From assembly GCF_018327685.1 (NCBI RefSeq), contig NZ_BNEL01000001.1, positions 2,728,001 to 2,792,000 on the forward strand: a DNA stretch of 64,000 nt, read 5' to 3'. This DNA comes from Streptomyces sp. TS71-3 (lineage in GTDB: Bacteria > Actinomycetota > Actinomycetes > Streptomycetales > Streptomycetaceae). Each line of letters opens with the position of its first letter. Within the stretch, counting starts at the first letter, position 1. The notes beneath the pieces were generated by a model that was not told the DNA's origin, searched no databases, and saw only the letters and a program-made list of their open reading frames with translations. Of this stretch, positions 17,607 to 26,519 are shown piece after piece. A program made the translations under genes and the position numbers.

Positions 17607-18512
17607 TCAGCCCTTGAGGCCGCTCATGGTGACGCCCTTGACGAAGTACCGCTGGGCCATCAGGAACAGCACGAGCGGCGGGATGACCGAGACGGTGGCG
17701 GCGGCCATCATCAGGTTGGTCTGGCTGAAGTACTCGCCCTGGAACATCGCGAGCGCCACCGGCAGGGTCTGGATGCTGGGGGAGTTGATGAAGATCAGCG
17801 GCCCGAACAGGTCGTTCCAGGACTCCATGAACGTCAGCACGCCCACCGCCGCGAGCGCCGGTTTGACCTGCGGCAGCATGATCCGCCAGTAGATGGTGAA
17901 GCGGCCCGCGCCGTCGATCAGGGCGGCGTCCTCCAGCTCACCGGGCACCTGCTTGAACGCCTGCCGCAGCAGGAACGTGCCGAACACCGGCGTCAGCACC
18001 CGGGGGATGAGCAGCGGGTACTGGGTGTCGATCCAGCCGATGTGCCGGTAGAGGATGTACTGCGGGATCAGGTACACCATGCTCGGGATCATGGCCGTGG
18101 CCAGCAGCATCGCGAACGCGATCCGCTTGCCGGCGAACTTCAGCCGGGCGAAGCCGTACGCGGCGAGCGAGGCGAACAGCAGCAGGAAGACGACGTTGAG
18201 CGCGGCGAGCTTGCAGCTGTTGAGGAAGAACGGCCACACCGTGCGGCCGGCCTTCGCGTAGGTGTCCCACTGCGGATGCGTGGGCACCGGGTTCGGCGGC
18301 ACCTGCATGATCTGGTTCTCGGGCTTCAGCGACGAGCTGACCATCCAGACCAGCGGGACGACGAAGGCCAGCGCGAGCAGGATCAGCACCGTGTACGTCA
18401 GCGCCTTCCGGCCCCGGCCGGCGGGCGCCCCGGCGTGGCGGGTGCGGCCCGCGCCCGGTGCGCCGGGGCGGGAGCCGTCGTGCGGGGTGCGGGTGATGGC
18501 GTCGGCCGTCAT
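17607..18512 (-). CDS. Sugar ABC transporter permease (MalG type)
   Basis: 301 aa, ATG 18512. About six membrane helices after a charged, proline/alanine-rich N-tail (first ILLALAFVVPLVWMVSS). The cytoplasmic coupling loop EAA motif reads EDAALIDGAGRFTIYWRI. Ends GVTMSGLKG as is typical. It follows the partner permease by 12 bases and precedes the binding-protein gene. Confidence 0.92.
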   Translation of the reverse strand: MTADAITRTPHDGSRPGAPGAGRTRHAGAPAGRGRKALTYTVLILLALAFVVPLVWMVSSSLKPENQIMQVPPNPVPTHPQWDTYAKAGRTVWPFFLNSCKLAALNVVFLLLFASLAAYGFARLKFAGKRIAFAMLLATAMIPSMVYLIPQYILYRHIGWIDTQYPLLIPRVLTPVFGTFLLRQAFKQVPGELEDAALIDGAGRFTIYWRIMLPQVKPALAAVGVLTFMESWNDLFGPLIFINSPSIQTLPVALAMFQGEYFSQTNLMMAAATVSVIPPLVLFLMAQRYFVKGVTMSGLKG

Positions 18513-18524
18513 GGGGTCACCTCC

Positions 18525-19535
18525 TCATCCGTAGAACACCCAGCGCTTCTCCAGCCTCATCTGGGCCCAGGTCACCAGGCCGACGATGGCGAAGAGCACC
18601 CAGCCCATCGCGGAGGCGTAGCCGAACTTCCCCTGCGAGAAGGCCACTTGGTAGACCTGGTAGATGTAGACGCTGGTCGCGTCGCCCGGACCGCCGTGCG
18701 TCATCACGTAGATGATCCCGAAGACCTGGAACGACGTGATGAACTGCATGATCGTCAGGAAGAAGAGCTGGGGCGTGAGCAGCGGCAGCGTGATCCGCCA
18801 GAAGCGCGTCCAGGACGAGGCGCCGTCGACCCTGGCGGCCTCGTAGAGGCTCGGCGGGATGGCCTGGAGGCCCGACAGCAGGATCACCATCGGATAGCCG
18901 ACGCCCTGCCAGACCGCCACCAGGATCACCGCGAGCAGTGCCCAGTGCGCGTCGGCCAGCCAGGCGGGGCCGTCCACGCCGACCAGCCCGAGCAGCCCGT
19001 CGAAGAGCCCGTCGCCGGGCCGGTAGAGCCAGAACCAGACGAACCCGACGGCCACCACGTTGGTGACCACGGGCGTGAAGAACGCGGCGCGGAAGATGCT
19101 GATGCCGCGGATCGGCTGGTTCGCGAGCAGCGCCAGGGCCAGGCCCAGCGCGATGGTCAGCACGATGCTGCCCAGCGTGAAGACGAGGGTGTTCTTCAGC
19201 GTCACGTAGAACAGCGGGTCCTCGGTGAACAGCGTGACGTAGTTCGAGACGCCCTTGAAGTGCGGAGACGTCATGCCGTTCCAGTCCGTCAGCGACGCGA
19301 AGCCGGAGACGGCCACCGGCACGAACTGGAACGCGATCACGCCCAGCACGACCGGGCCGATGAACAACCACCCGGTGAGGTGGCGGCGCGCGGCGGGGGA
19401 GAGCGCCCGCCGGGGCGGGACGCCTTCCGGAGTGGTGGCGCCACGGGAGGCGGCGCCGGGCGGGTCGGAGGTCGGGGTGCTCCCGGTGGGGGGCCGGGGC
19501 CGGAGGTGGGGCTGTGATGTCTTCATGGTTTTCAC
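18525..19535 (-). CDS. Sugar ABC transporter permease (MalF type)
   Basis: 336 aa from GTG 19535; ATG 19526 (MKTSQPHLRP) is an alternative start. A proline-rich cytoplasmic N-tail of about 50 residues is followed by six membrane helices (LFIGPVVLGVIAFQFVPVAV onward). The EAA loop reads YEAARVDGASSWTRFWRI. First gene of the minus-strand import operon and divergent from the glycosidase pair. Confidence 0.92.
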   Translation of the reverse strand: MKTMKTSQPHLRPRPPTGSTPTSDPPGAASRGATTPEGVPPRRALSPAARRHLTGWLFIGPVVLGVIAFQFVPVAVSGFASLTDWNGMTSPHFKGVSNYVTLFTEDPLFYVTLKNTLVFTLGSIVLTIALGLALALLANQPIRGISIFRAAFFTPVVTNVVAVGFVWFWLYRPGDGLFDGLLGLVGVDGPAWLADAHWALLAVILVAVWQGVGYPMVILLSGLQAIPPSLYEAARVDGASSWTRFWRITLPLLTPQLFFLTIMQFITSFQVFGIIYVMTHGGPGDATSVYIYQVYQVAFSQGKFGYASAMGWVLFAIVGLVTWAQMRLEKRWVFYG

Positions 19536-19602
19536 AACCTTGAAACCTATTCACAGTGAAGGAACCTCGGTTACCGTACTGACGATGCCCGGGCACGACA
19601 AG

Positions 19603-19642
19603 GACTTGGCAACCGGCAAACAGACTTGGCAACCGGCAAACA
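19603..19642. repeat. Perfect 20-bp tandem duplication in a divergent promoter
   Basis: GACTTGGCAACCGGCAAACA occurs at 19603-19622 and again at 19623-19642 without a gap. Twenty bases is close to two helical turns, so the two copies face the same side of the DNA. It lies between the importer operon and the glycosidase operon; probable paired operator, possibly for the IclR regulator of this locus. Confidence 0.7.
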
Positions 19643-19688
19643 CCGAACGGATGGCTCCCGCAGCCCCCGGCCCCTCGGAGGACGCCCC

Positions 19689-21284
19689 ATGGCCACAGCA
19701 CCCGAGACTCCCGATTCCGCCGCCGACTCCGCAGCCGATTCCGGGGCCCACCCCCCGCAGGACGGCACCCCCGGCTCACGCCCGGACGCCGCGGGCAGCC
19801 CGCCCCGCACCCCGCCGGACGACCCCCTGGTCGCGCTCCAGATCGGCGCGGTGTCGTTCGCGGACGAGGGCGTGGCACCGCTCCTGGACCGGCTGCGCGA
19901 ACGCGGCGCGGTGAACGCCCTGTTCCTCGCCTCGCCCACCTGGACCCGCGGCACCGGCGGCCGCCAGCTCCCCGGCCACCCGCTGCCGGACCACGGCGTC
20001 CAGGAGTACGACCGCGAGTGGGTGGGCGGCAACTACGCCACCGTGCACCCGGAGTACTACCGCGGCACGCTCCTCGGCGCCGCGGGCGCGGCACCCGAGC
20101 ACCCCGGCTGGGACCTGTTCGACGCGGTGCTGCCGGCGGCGCGCGAGCGCGGCATGAAGTCGTTCGCGTGGATGGAGGAGAGCGGGTACGCCGCCGAACT
20201 GCGCACCTACCCGGGCTTCCTGAGCTGCCTGGAGAGCGACGTGTGGGGCCGGCCCGCGCCCCGGCCGTGCTTCAACAACCCCGACTACCGCGCCTGGCAC
20301 CTCGCCATGGTCGAGGACTACGCCAAGAGCTACGAGCTGGACGGCATCGCCTGGTGCTCCGAGCGACCGGGCCCCCTCAACCTGCTGGTGGAGGCGCCCG
20401 TCACCCCGGACAGCGTCACCTGCTTCTGCCGGCACTGCGCCAGGATCGGCGCCGACCGGGGCATCGACGTGGCCCGCGCCCGGCAGGGCTACCGCGAGGC
20501 GCTGGCCTGGAACCAGCGTCTGGCCGACGGCGACCGCCCGGCCGACGGCGCCTTCGTCACGTTCTGGCGGCTGCTGATGCGCTACCCGGAACTGCTCGCC
20601 TGGCAGCAGCTGTGGACCGACTCCCAGCACCAGCTCTACCGGGACATCTACGGCACGGCCAAGGCGTGCAGGGCCGACCTGTTGGTCGGCTGGCACGTGT
20701 ACCACAACCTGTCGTTCAGCCCGTTCTACCGGGCGAGCCAGGACTACGCGGAGATGAGCGGGTTCTCCGACTTCCTCAAGGTCGTGACCTACCACAACTG
20801 CGCCGGGCCGCGGTTCACCAACTGGATCCGCAACATCGGCCGCGCGCTGTTCGCCGACGCGAGCGGCGCCGAGGTGTACCCGCTGGTGCAGCGGCTGCTC
20901 GGCATCGACGAGGCGCCCCTTGAGGAGCTGGCCGCGACCGGCTTCTCCGCCGAGTACGTGCGGCGCGAGACGGCCCGCGCGGTGGCCGGCCTCGGCGGGC
21001 GCACCGCCGTCTGGCCGGGCATCGACATCGACATCCCGGTGGGCCCCGGCAAGGAGCCGCCGACCGACCTCAACCCCGGCAACAGCACGGGCCTGCGCGG
21101 CTCCGGCGCGGACCGGGGCGAGCTGGCCCGCACCACGCGCGAGGGCGTGCGCGACGGCGTGCTCGCGGCGTTCGCGGGCGGCGCCGGCGGCGTGGTGCTC
21201 AGCCGCAAGTACTCCGAGATGCGGCTCGACAACCTGGCGGGCGCGGGCGACGCGATGCGGCAGCTGGCGGAGGCGGGGCGATGA
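19689..21284 (+). CDS. Putative glycoside hydrolase, alpha-amylase-like barrel
   Basis: 531 aa from ATG 19689 with GGAGG nine bases upstream. After a 40-residue Ala/Pro tail comes a TIM-barrel protein (VALQIGAVSFADEGVAPLL, GMKSFAWMEESGYAAEL, DGIAWCSERPGPLN) containing CFCRHC, the same CxCxxC pattern as in the next protein. It resembles the hypothetical glycosyl hydrolase 6 (GHL6) group, but the catalytic residues cannot be named with certainty. No signal peptide, so it likely acts on imported oligosaccharide. Overlaps the following gene by ATGA. Confidence 0.75.
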   Translation: MATAPETPDSAADSAADSGAHPPQDGTPGSRPDAAGSPPRTPPDDPLVALQIGAVSFADEGVAPLLDRLRERGAVNALFLASPTWTRGTGGRQLPGHPLPDHGVQEYDREWVGGNYATVHPEYYRGTLLGAAGAAPEHPGWDLFDAVLPAARERGMKSFAWMEESGYAAELRTYPGFLSCLESDVWGRPAPRPCFNNPDYRAWHLAMVEDYAKSYELDGIAWCSERPGPLNLLVEAPVTPDSVTCFCRHCARIGADRGIDVARARQGYREALAWNQRLADGDRPADGAFVTFWRLLMRYPELLAWQQLWTDSQHQLYRDIYGTAKACRADLLVGWHVYHNLSFSPFYRASQDYAEMSGFSDFLKVVTYHNCAGPRFTNWIRNIGRALFADASGAEVYPLVQRLLGIDEAPLEELAATGFSAEYVRRETARAVAGLGGRTAVWPGIDIDIPVGPGKEPPTDLNPGNSTGLRGSGADRGELARTTREGVRDGVLAAFAGGAGGVVLSRKYSEMRLDNLAGAGDAMRQLAEAGR

Positions 21285-23554
21285 GCGGGGCAGGCGCGAC
21301 GGAGGAGGGGCGGGGGATGAGCGAGGTACACGGTGAGGGGGGTGAGGGACAGGAAACCGGCTCCGCGCCGTGGTACCGGCGGGTGCGCCGGTGGGCGCAG
21401 ACGAACCTCACCGAGGCCGACCCCGAGCGCTACGACGCGGCGTGGTGGCGCCAGCACTGGCGGCGCACCAGGATCGGCGGCGTCATCGTCAACGCCGGCG
21501 GGATCGTGGCGTACTACCCGAGCGAGTACCCCCTCCAGCACCGGGCGCTGACGCTGGGCGAGCGCGACCTGTACGGCGAGATCGCCGCGGCGGCCCACGA
21601 GGACGGGCTCGCCGTGCTGGCCCGGATGGACTCCAACCGCACGAGCGAGGAGTTCTACGCGGCCCACCCGGACTGGTTCGCGGTGGACCGGGACGGCGCC
21701 CCGTACCGCGCGGCCGACCGCTACATCACCTGCGTCAACAGCCCCTACTACCACGAGTACCTGCCGGGCGTGCTGCGCGAGATCATCGAGCGCAGCCAGC
21801 CCGAGGGCATCACCGACAACAGCTGGAGCGGCCTGGACCGCGGGCACATCTGCTACTGCGCGCACTGCGCCGAGTCGTTCCGCGCGGACACCGGCCGGGC
21901 GCTGCCGGCCGCGGTGGACTGGGACGACCGGGCGTACCGCGAGTGGGTCGCCTGGGGCTACCGGACCCGGCTCGCGGTGTGGGACCTGAACAACCGCGTC
22001 ACCCGCGAGGCCGGCGGCCCCCACTGCCTCTGGCTGGGCATGACCGCGGGCCGGGTCTCCGACCAGGCGGGCCGCTTCCGCGACATGCGGGAGATCTGCC
22101 GGCGCTCGGACATCGTGATGCTCGACTCGCAGGCGCGGCCCGCCGGCGAGACGTTCTCCGCCAACGCCGACGCGGGGGCGCTCATCCACGAGCAGGCCGG
22201 CTGGGGCGCCCTCATCCCGGAGAGCACGGCGATGTACGGGCACGCCCGGCCGACGTTCCGGCTGGCCAGCAAGCCGGTGCCGGAGGTCAGGCTGTGGGCC
22301 GAGGCGGGCTTCGCGGGCGGCATCCAGCCGTGGTGGCACCACATCGGCGCCTACCACGACGACCGCCGGCAGTACCGCACCGCGGAGCCGCTGTTCACCT
22401 GGCACGAGGCGAACGAGCGGTACCTCGTGGACCGGGAGCCGGTGGCCGCCGCCGGGGTGGTGTGGTCGCAGCGCAGCACCGACTACTTCGGCCGCGACGA
22501 CCCGGCGGCCCGCACCGACCTGCCGTTCACCGGCGTCACCCGCGCGCTCAGGGACGCCAGGATCGGCTACCTGCCGGTGCACGCCGACGACATCGCCGGG
22601 CAGGCGGGCCGCCTCGGCCTGCTGATCCTGCCCGAGGTGGGCGCGATGTCAGCCGAGCAGTGCGAGGCGGTGCGCGCGTACGCGGCGGCCGGCGGCTCCG
22701 TGATCGCCACCGGCGAGACGAGCCGGTACGACGAGTGGGGCGAGGCGCGCGGCGACCTCGCCCTCGCCGACCTGCTCGGCGTGCACACCACCGGGGAGCA
22801 CCGGGGCGGGGCGTCGTCGGCGCCGGAGAGCTGGGAGACCGGGCGGGCGCACAGCTACCTGCGGCTGCACCCGGCGATGCGGGCCGCCGTGTACGGGCCC
22901 CGCACCGGCGACGAGCCGCCCGCGGACGGCGTCCGGCACCCGGTGCTCGACGGCTTCGACGAGACCGACCTGATCGGGTTCGCCGGCCGCCTGGAGGTGG
23001 TGCGCGCGGACGCGGACACCACCGTGCCGGTCACCTTCGTCGCACCGTTCCCCATCTACCCGCCGGAGACGTCCTGGATCCGCGAGCCGGACAGCGGCCT
23101 GCCCGCGGTCGTGCTCAGGGAGCTGCCCGGGGGCGGCCGGAGCGCCTACCTCGCCGCGGACCTGGACCGCTGCACGGCCCGCGACAACCAGCCGGACCAC
23201 GCCCGCCTGCTGGGCAACCTCGCCGACTGGGCCCTGCGGGGCCGGCGCCCGCTCACGGTCACGGGCCCCGGCCTGCTGGACTGCCGCCTGTACCGCCAGC
23301 CCGGCCGCGTCATCGCCCACCTCCTCAACCACACCAACCCCGGCACCTGGCGCCCCCCGGTCACCGACCTGTACGGCACAGGACCGCTGACGGTGAGCAT
23401 CGACGTCCCGGACTTCACCCCGGCGCGGGCACGGCTGCTCTGCGCGGACGTGGAACTTCCGGTGGGGCCGGTCAGCACGGGGACGGGTGTGGGGACGGGC
23501 GTGGTGGTGGAGGAGGTCGTGGACCACGAGGTGGTGGTGTTCGAGGAGGAGTGA
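21281..23554 (+). CDS. Putative glycosidase with beta-galactosidase-trimerization-like domain
   Basis: 757 aa; ATG 21281 overlaps the upstream TGA. An in-frame ATG at 21317 (MSEVHGEG) is an alternative. The barrel region (IGGVIVNAGGIVAYYPSEYP, GITDNSWSGLDRG) carries CYCAHC near residue 190. A GATase-like domain follows (GLLILPEVGAMSAEQCEAVR, GGSVIATGETSRYDEWGE) as in GH42 trimerization domains, then a beta-rich C-terminus. The end of the protein is unusually repetitive in Val/Gly/Glu (TGVGTGVVVEEVVDHEVVVF). Cytoplasmic. Co-translated with the gene at 19689, so the two may act on the same substrate. Confidence 0.75.
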   Translation: MSGAGATEEGRGMSEVHGEGGEGQETGSAPWYRRVRRWAQTNLTEADPERYDAAWWRQHWRRTRIGGVIVNAGGIVAYYPSEYPLQHRALTLGERDLYGEIAAAAHEDGLAVLARMDSNRTSEEFYAAHPDWFAVDRDGAPYRAADRYITCVNSPYYHEYLPGVLREIIERSQPEGITDNSWSGLDRGHICYCAHCAESFRADTGRALPAAVDWDDRAYREWVAWGYRTRLAVWDLNNRVTREAGGPHCLWLGMTAGRVSDQAGRFRDMREICRRSDIVMLDSQARPAGETFSANADAGALIHEQAGWGALIPESTAMYGHARPTFRLASKPVPEVRLWAEAGFAGGIQPWWHHIGAYHDDRRQYRTAEPLFTWHEANERYLVDREPVAAAGVVWSQRSTDYFGRDDPAARTDLPFTGVTRALRDARIGYLPVHADDIAGQAGRLGLLILPEVGAMSAEQCEAVRAYAAAGGSVIATGETSRYDEWGEARGDLALADLLGVHTTGEHRGGASSAPESWETGRAHSYLRLHPAMRAAVYGPRTGDEPPADGVRHPVLDGFDETDLIGFAGRLEVVRADADTTVPVTFVAPFPIYPPETSWIREPDSGLPAVVLRELPGGGRSAYLAADLDRCTARDNQPDHARLLGNLADWALRGRRPLTVTGPGLLDCRLYRQPGRVIAHLLNHTNPGTWRPPVTDLYGTGPLTVSIDVPDFTPARARLLCADVELPVGPVSTGTGVGTGVVVEEVVDHEVVVFEEE

Positions 23555-23725
23555 GAGGGGCGCTGGGAGGAGCGGTGAACGGTGGGCGGGGCGGCGGGGG
23601 TCCGCCCCGCCGCTCCGCCCGCGCATGAGCGCACTCGCCCTGAGGCCGGCGCCACGGCCACCCCCACCCGGTAATCTCTCCGCTCGGCTGGATGTTCCGC
23701 GGGCAGTCGAGGGGGGGATGGGGCG

Positions 23726-24175
23726 ATGGCGGTTGCGCGGCAGGTCACCACGGGGCCGGGGCCGGAGTCGGAGAGGGAGCCGAGCCTGCTGCCGGCCCTC
23801 GGGATGTGCATCGTGCTGGTCGCGGTGCTGGAACGCTGCCTGTCGCTGTTCGGCGGACCGGAGACGTACGTACTCTGCGACGACGTCCCGGAGCTGTCCG
23901 GACGACTCGGCCGGGAAGCAGCCGTGAACCGGTGGCTCCTGCTGGCCGGCCTCGTCCTGTCGGTGGCGGCACTGGTCATCTCACGCGTGCGCCGCGGACG
24001 GGTTCTCCCCGTGCTCGCGCTGGCCTCGGTGCTGGTCGTGGTGGTTCTGGCGGACGACCAGGCGGGGCGCGCGGATGCCGTCGCCCGGCAGATCTCGACA
24101 TCCCAGACCTGCGACGAACCCACGAACGTCTACAACACCTCCCGAGGCTGGTTCGACTGGAATCCGCTGCGCTAG
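23726..24175 (+). CDS. Small membrane protein of unknown function
   Basis: 149 aa, ATG 23726. Three hydrophobic segments (ALGMCIVLVAVLERCLSLFG, WLLLAGLVLSVAALVIS, VLPVLALASVLVVVVLA) and a C-terminal tail with a Cys (STSQTCDEPTNVYNTSRGWF). A second Cys lies between the first two segments (YVLCDD), so the two could form an extracytoplasmic disulfide. The 3' flank has four short GTTCCGA-like repeats at 24178-24204. No family recognised. Confidence 0.6.
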   Translation: MAVARQVTTGPGPESEREPSLLPALGMCIVLVAVLERCLSLFGGPETYVLCDDVPELSGRLGREAAVNRWLLLAGLVLSVAALVISRVRRGRVLPVLALASVLVVVVLADDQAGRADAVARQISTSQTCDEPTNVYNTSRGWFDWNPLR

Positions 24176-24306
24176 TCCGAAGTTCCGACGTTCCGAAGTT
24201 CCGAAGCCGTCGAACTTCTGACCGTGAGGTGCATCCGGCCGCCACCGGGGACGAACATGGCCGTTGAATGGCAACATCATCCGTAGGCGACGACGGGATG
24301 GACGCC

Positions 24307-24750
24307 ATGCCTCTTGAGGGCGAGTACGAGCCGAGTCCGGCGCAGTGGGTGCGCGAACAGGTGGAGTTGTACGAGAGCTCGGGCGGCACGCGGGGGACGA
24401 CGCTCTGGGACACGGGACTGCCCGTCGTCATCCTCACGATGCGCGGCGCGAGGAGCGGCAAGATCCGCAAGGTCCCTCTGATGCGCGTGGAGCACGGGGG
24501 GCAGTACGCGGCCGTGGCCTCGAAGGGCGGTTTCCCGAACCACCCGGTCTGGTACTTCAACATGAAGGCCGACCCGCGAGTGGAGCTCCAGGACGGTCCC
24601 GTACGCCAGGCCATGACGGCCCGTGAGGTCATCGGGGACGAGAAGGCGGAGTGGTGGGAGCGCGCGGTCGCCGCGTATCCGCCGTACGCCGAGTATCAGG
24701 CGAAGACCGACCGGGTGATCCCTGTCTTCGTGCTGAAGGCGGCGGGGTAG
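24307..24750 (+). CDS. Deazaflavin (F420)-dependent nitroreductase-family protein
   Basis: About 147 aa. The family usually begins [11 protein letters not shown], here at ATG 24307 with GGATGG upstream; the frame also has ATGs at 24298 and 24268. Ddn-like signatures: [39 protein letters not shown], ending [13 protein letters not shown]. Such proteins bind F420 in the cytoplasm or at the membrane and reduce quinones or nitro compounds. Single gene; nothing around it shows a pathway. Confidence 0.88.
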   Translation: MPLEGEYEPSPAQWVREQVELYESSGGTRGTTLWDTGLPVVILTMRGARSGKIRKVPLMRVEHGGQYAAVASKGGFPNHPVWYFNMKADPRVELQDGPVRQAMTAREVIGDEKAEWWERAVAAYPPYAEYQAKTDRVIPVFVLKAAG

Positions 24751-24850
24751 CGGCGGGGCAGCCTGGCCGGTTCTGAGGACCTCTGAGCCCGGAGTGGGTG
24801 GACGGCGGACGGGGCGACAGCAGCCCTCGCCGCCGCGTCCGGCACCCGCC

Positions 24851-25753
24851 TCAGCCGATCAGCAGCACGAGCTTCCCGCGGACGTGGCCGCCCTCCCCGA
24901 GGCGGTGCGCCTCGGCGACCTCGGCGAGCGGGAAGGTCCGCGCGACCGGGAGCGAGAAGCGCCCGGCCTCGATCAGCTCCCCGATCCCGTCGAGCGCGTG
25001 GACCGCGCGGCCGGTGTCCCCGCGGCTGAACGTCACCCCGTGCTCCTGGGCGCCCCTGAAATCGGCGACCGTCACGACGTGCTGAGGGCCGCCGGCGAGT
25101 TGGATGAGCTCGGGCAGTACGCCGCTGCCGGCGACGTCGAGGGCCACGTCGACGCCGTCGGGCGCGAGCGCGCGAACCCGTTCGACGAGCCCGTCACCGT
25201 AGGCGACGGGCTCGGCCCCCAGCGAGCGCAGGTAGTCGTGGTTCGCGGGACCGGCGGTGCCGATCACCCGCGTGCCGCGCACGACGGCGAGCTGAACCGC
25301 CGCGCTGCCGACGCTTCCGGAGGCGCCGTTGACGAGCAGCGCGTCGCCGCTCCCCACGCCGAGCTGGTCGAGGGCGCGCGTGGCGGTCTCGACGGCGGCG
25401 GGCAGCGCGGCGGCGCCGGGGAAGTCCAGCGACGGCGGGATCGGTGCGTAGTGGGACAGCACCGCACGCTCGGCCTGCGCCGCCCCCTCGCCGGAGAACC
25501 CGAACACCCGATCGCCGAGGGCCACGTCCACAACGCCCTCACCGAGCTCGTCGACGACGCCCGCCGCCTCGTGCCCCATGGTCTGCGGCAGCTCCTCGTC
25601 CATCTGGCCCCGGCGCTTCTTCCAGTCACTCGGATTGACGCCGGCCGCGCGCACGGCGATCCGTACCTGGCCGGGACCCGGATGCGGATCGGGGAGATCC
25701 ACGAGTTCGAGGACCTCGGGACCCCCGAACTCGCTGAAACGGACTGCCTTCAC
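24851..25753 (-). CDS. NADP-dependent quinone oxidoreductase-like MDR protein
   Basis: 300 aa, ATG 25753. Medium-chain dehydrogenase fold: GroES-like half (MKAVRFSEFGGPEVLELVDL, VRAAGVNPSDWKKRRG, TMGHEAAGVVDELG) and Rossmann half (LLVNGASGSVGSAAVQLAV). The zinc-ligand set of true alcohol dehydrogenases is missing, as in the zeta-crystallin/QOR branch. Cytoplasmic. No functional partner nearby. Confidence 0.88.
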   Translation of the reverse strand: MKAVRFSEFGGPEVLELVDLPDPHPGPGQVRIAVRAAGVNPSDWKKRRGQMDEELPQTMGHEAAGVVDELGEGVVDVALGDRVFGFSGEGAAQAERAVLSHYAPIPPSLDFPGAAALPAAVETATRALDQLGVGSGDALLVNGASGSVGSAAVQLAVVRGTRVIGTAGPANHDYLRSLGAEPVAYGDGLVERVRALAPDGVDVALDVAGSGVLPELIQLAGGPQHVVTVADFRGAQEHGVTFSRGDTGRAVHALDGIGELIEAGRFSLPVARTFPLAEVAEAHRLGEGGHVRGKLVLLIG

Positions 25754-25871
25754 CGTTCGCTCCGATCCCGACCCGGGCCCCGTGCTCGCCGCGGGCGTCG
25801 TCGTGCTTGCCGCGCCTTCGACGGCGCGCTGTCCGCCTCAGGGCCGTTGCAGGCCGTATAACGCGCGGCGA

Positions 25872-26234
25872 TCACTCACCGCCCTGGCCGTCGAGGAACC
25901 GCAGCAGCACCGCGGCCTCCGCGCGGAGCCGCGCCACCCGGTCTGCGTGGGCGGGCGCGGTCAACTGCGCTGCGGCTTCCAGCCGTTCGGTGGCCTCGGC
26001 CCGCACGATGTCCGCCACACCGGACTCGCTCAGCTCACGCCGCACGGCCTCGGTGGCGCCGGCACCCACCGGCGACTGTTCGAGGGCCAGGCCGCGCATC
26101 GCGGCGTCGTCCACGGGCACGGCCTCCGCGTTCTCCACCGCGGCGAGCGTCGCGCGCAAGGCACTCACCGCGGCCTTGTCGCGGGCGCGCATCGCTTCCG
26201 GGAGTGCTTGGCGCATACGAACGCGTAGGGACAT
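25872..26234 (-). CDS. GatB/YqeY-like domain protein
   Basis: 120 aa, ATG 26234. Reads LRVRMRQALPEAMRARDKAA, VSALRATLAAVENAEAV, DIVRAEATERLEAAA: the all-helical tail domain shared by GatB and YqeY proteins, here as a stand-alone unit shorter than standard YqeY (about 150). YqeY proteins are suspected to act in tRNA-dependent amidation, but the role is not settled. Confidence 0.8.
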   Translation of the reverse strand: MSLRVRMRQALPEAMRARDKAAVSALRATLAAVENAEAVPVDDAAMRGLALEQSPVGAGATEAVRRELSESGVADIVRAEATERLEAAAQLTAPAHADRVARLRAEAAVLLRFLDGQGGE

Positions 26235-26519
26235 ACGGGGACCCTATGGCCGTGCTCCGGGCCCGACAACGGGATATCCCTTCGGCGCCGCTTTGTCGCC
26301 AACGTGGACCAGGACACCTTGGAGGGCGAGGTGCGGCCGGGGGTGCACCATCCGTCCTGGGTAACTTTCACTGTTCGCCGATTTCACCACCAACCGAATC
26401 CCTAGCGTCGACGCTGCGTGACACGCCCCAACGCCCTGGGGATGGCCGTGGCGTGGTGGCAGGCGACGGATGCCGATCGGCTGGTTCGGCGGATTACGGG
26501 TGGAGGCGAGCAGAGGCCG

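Noticed and set aside
24178..24204. GTTCCGA heptamer repeats after the membrane-protein gene
   Set aside because: Only four imperfect copies in 27 bases; too short to support a distinct element.
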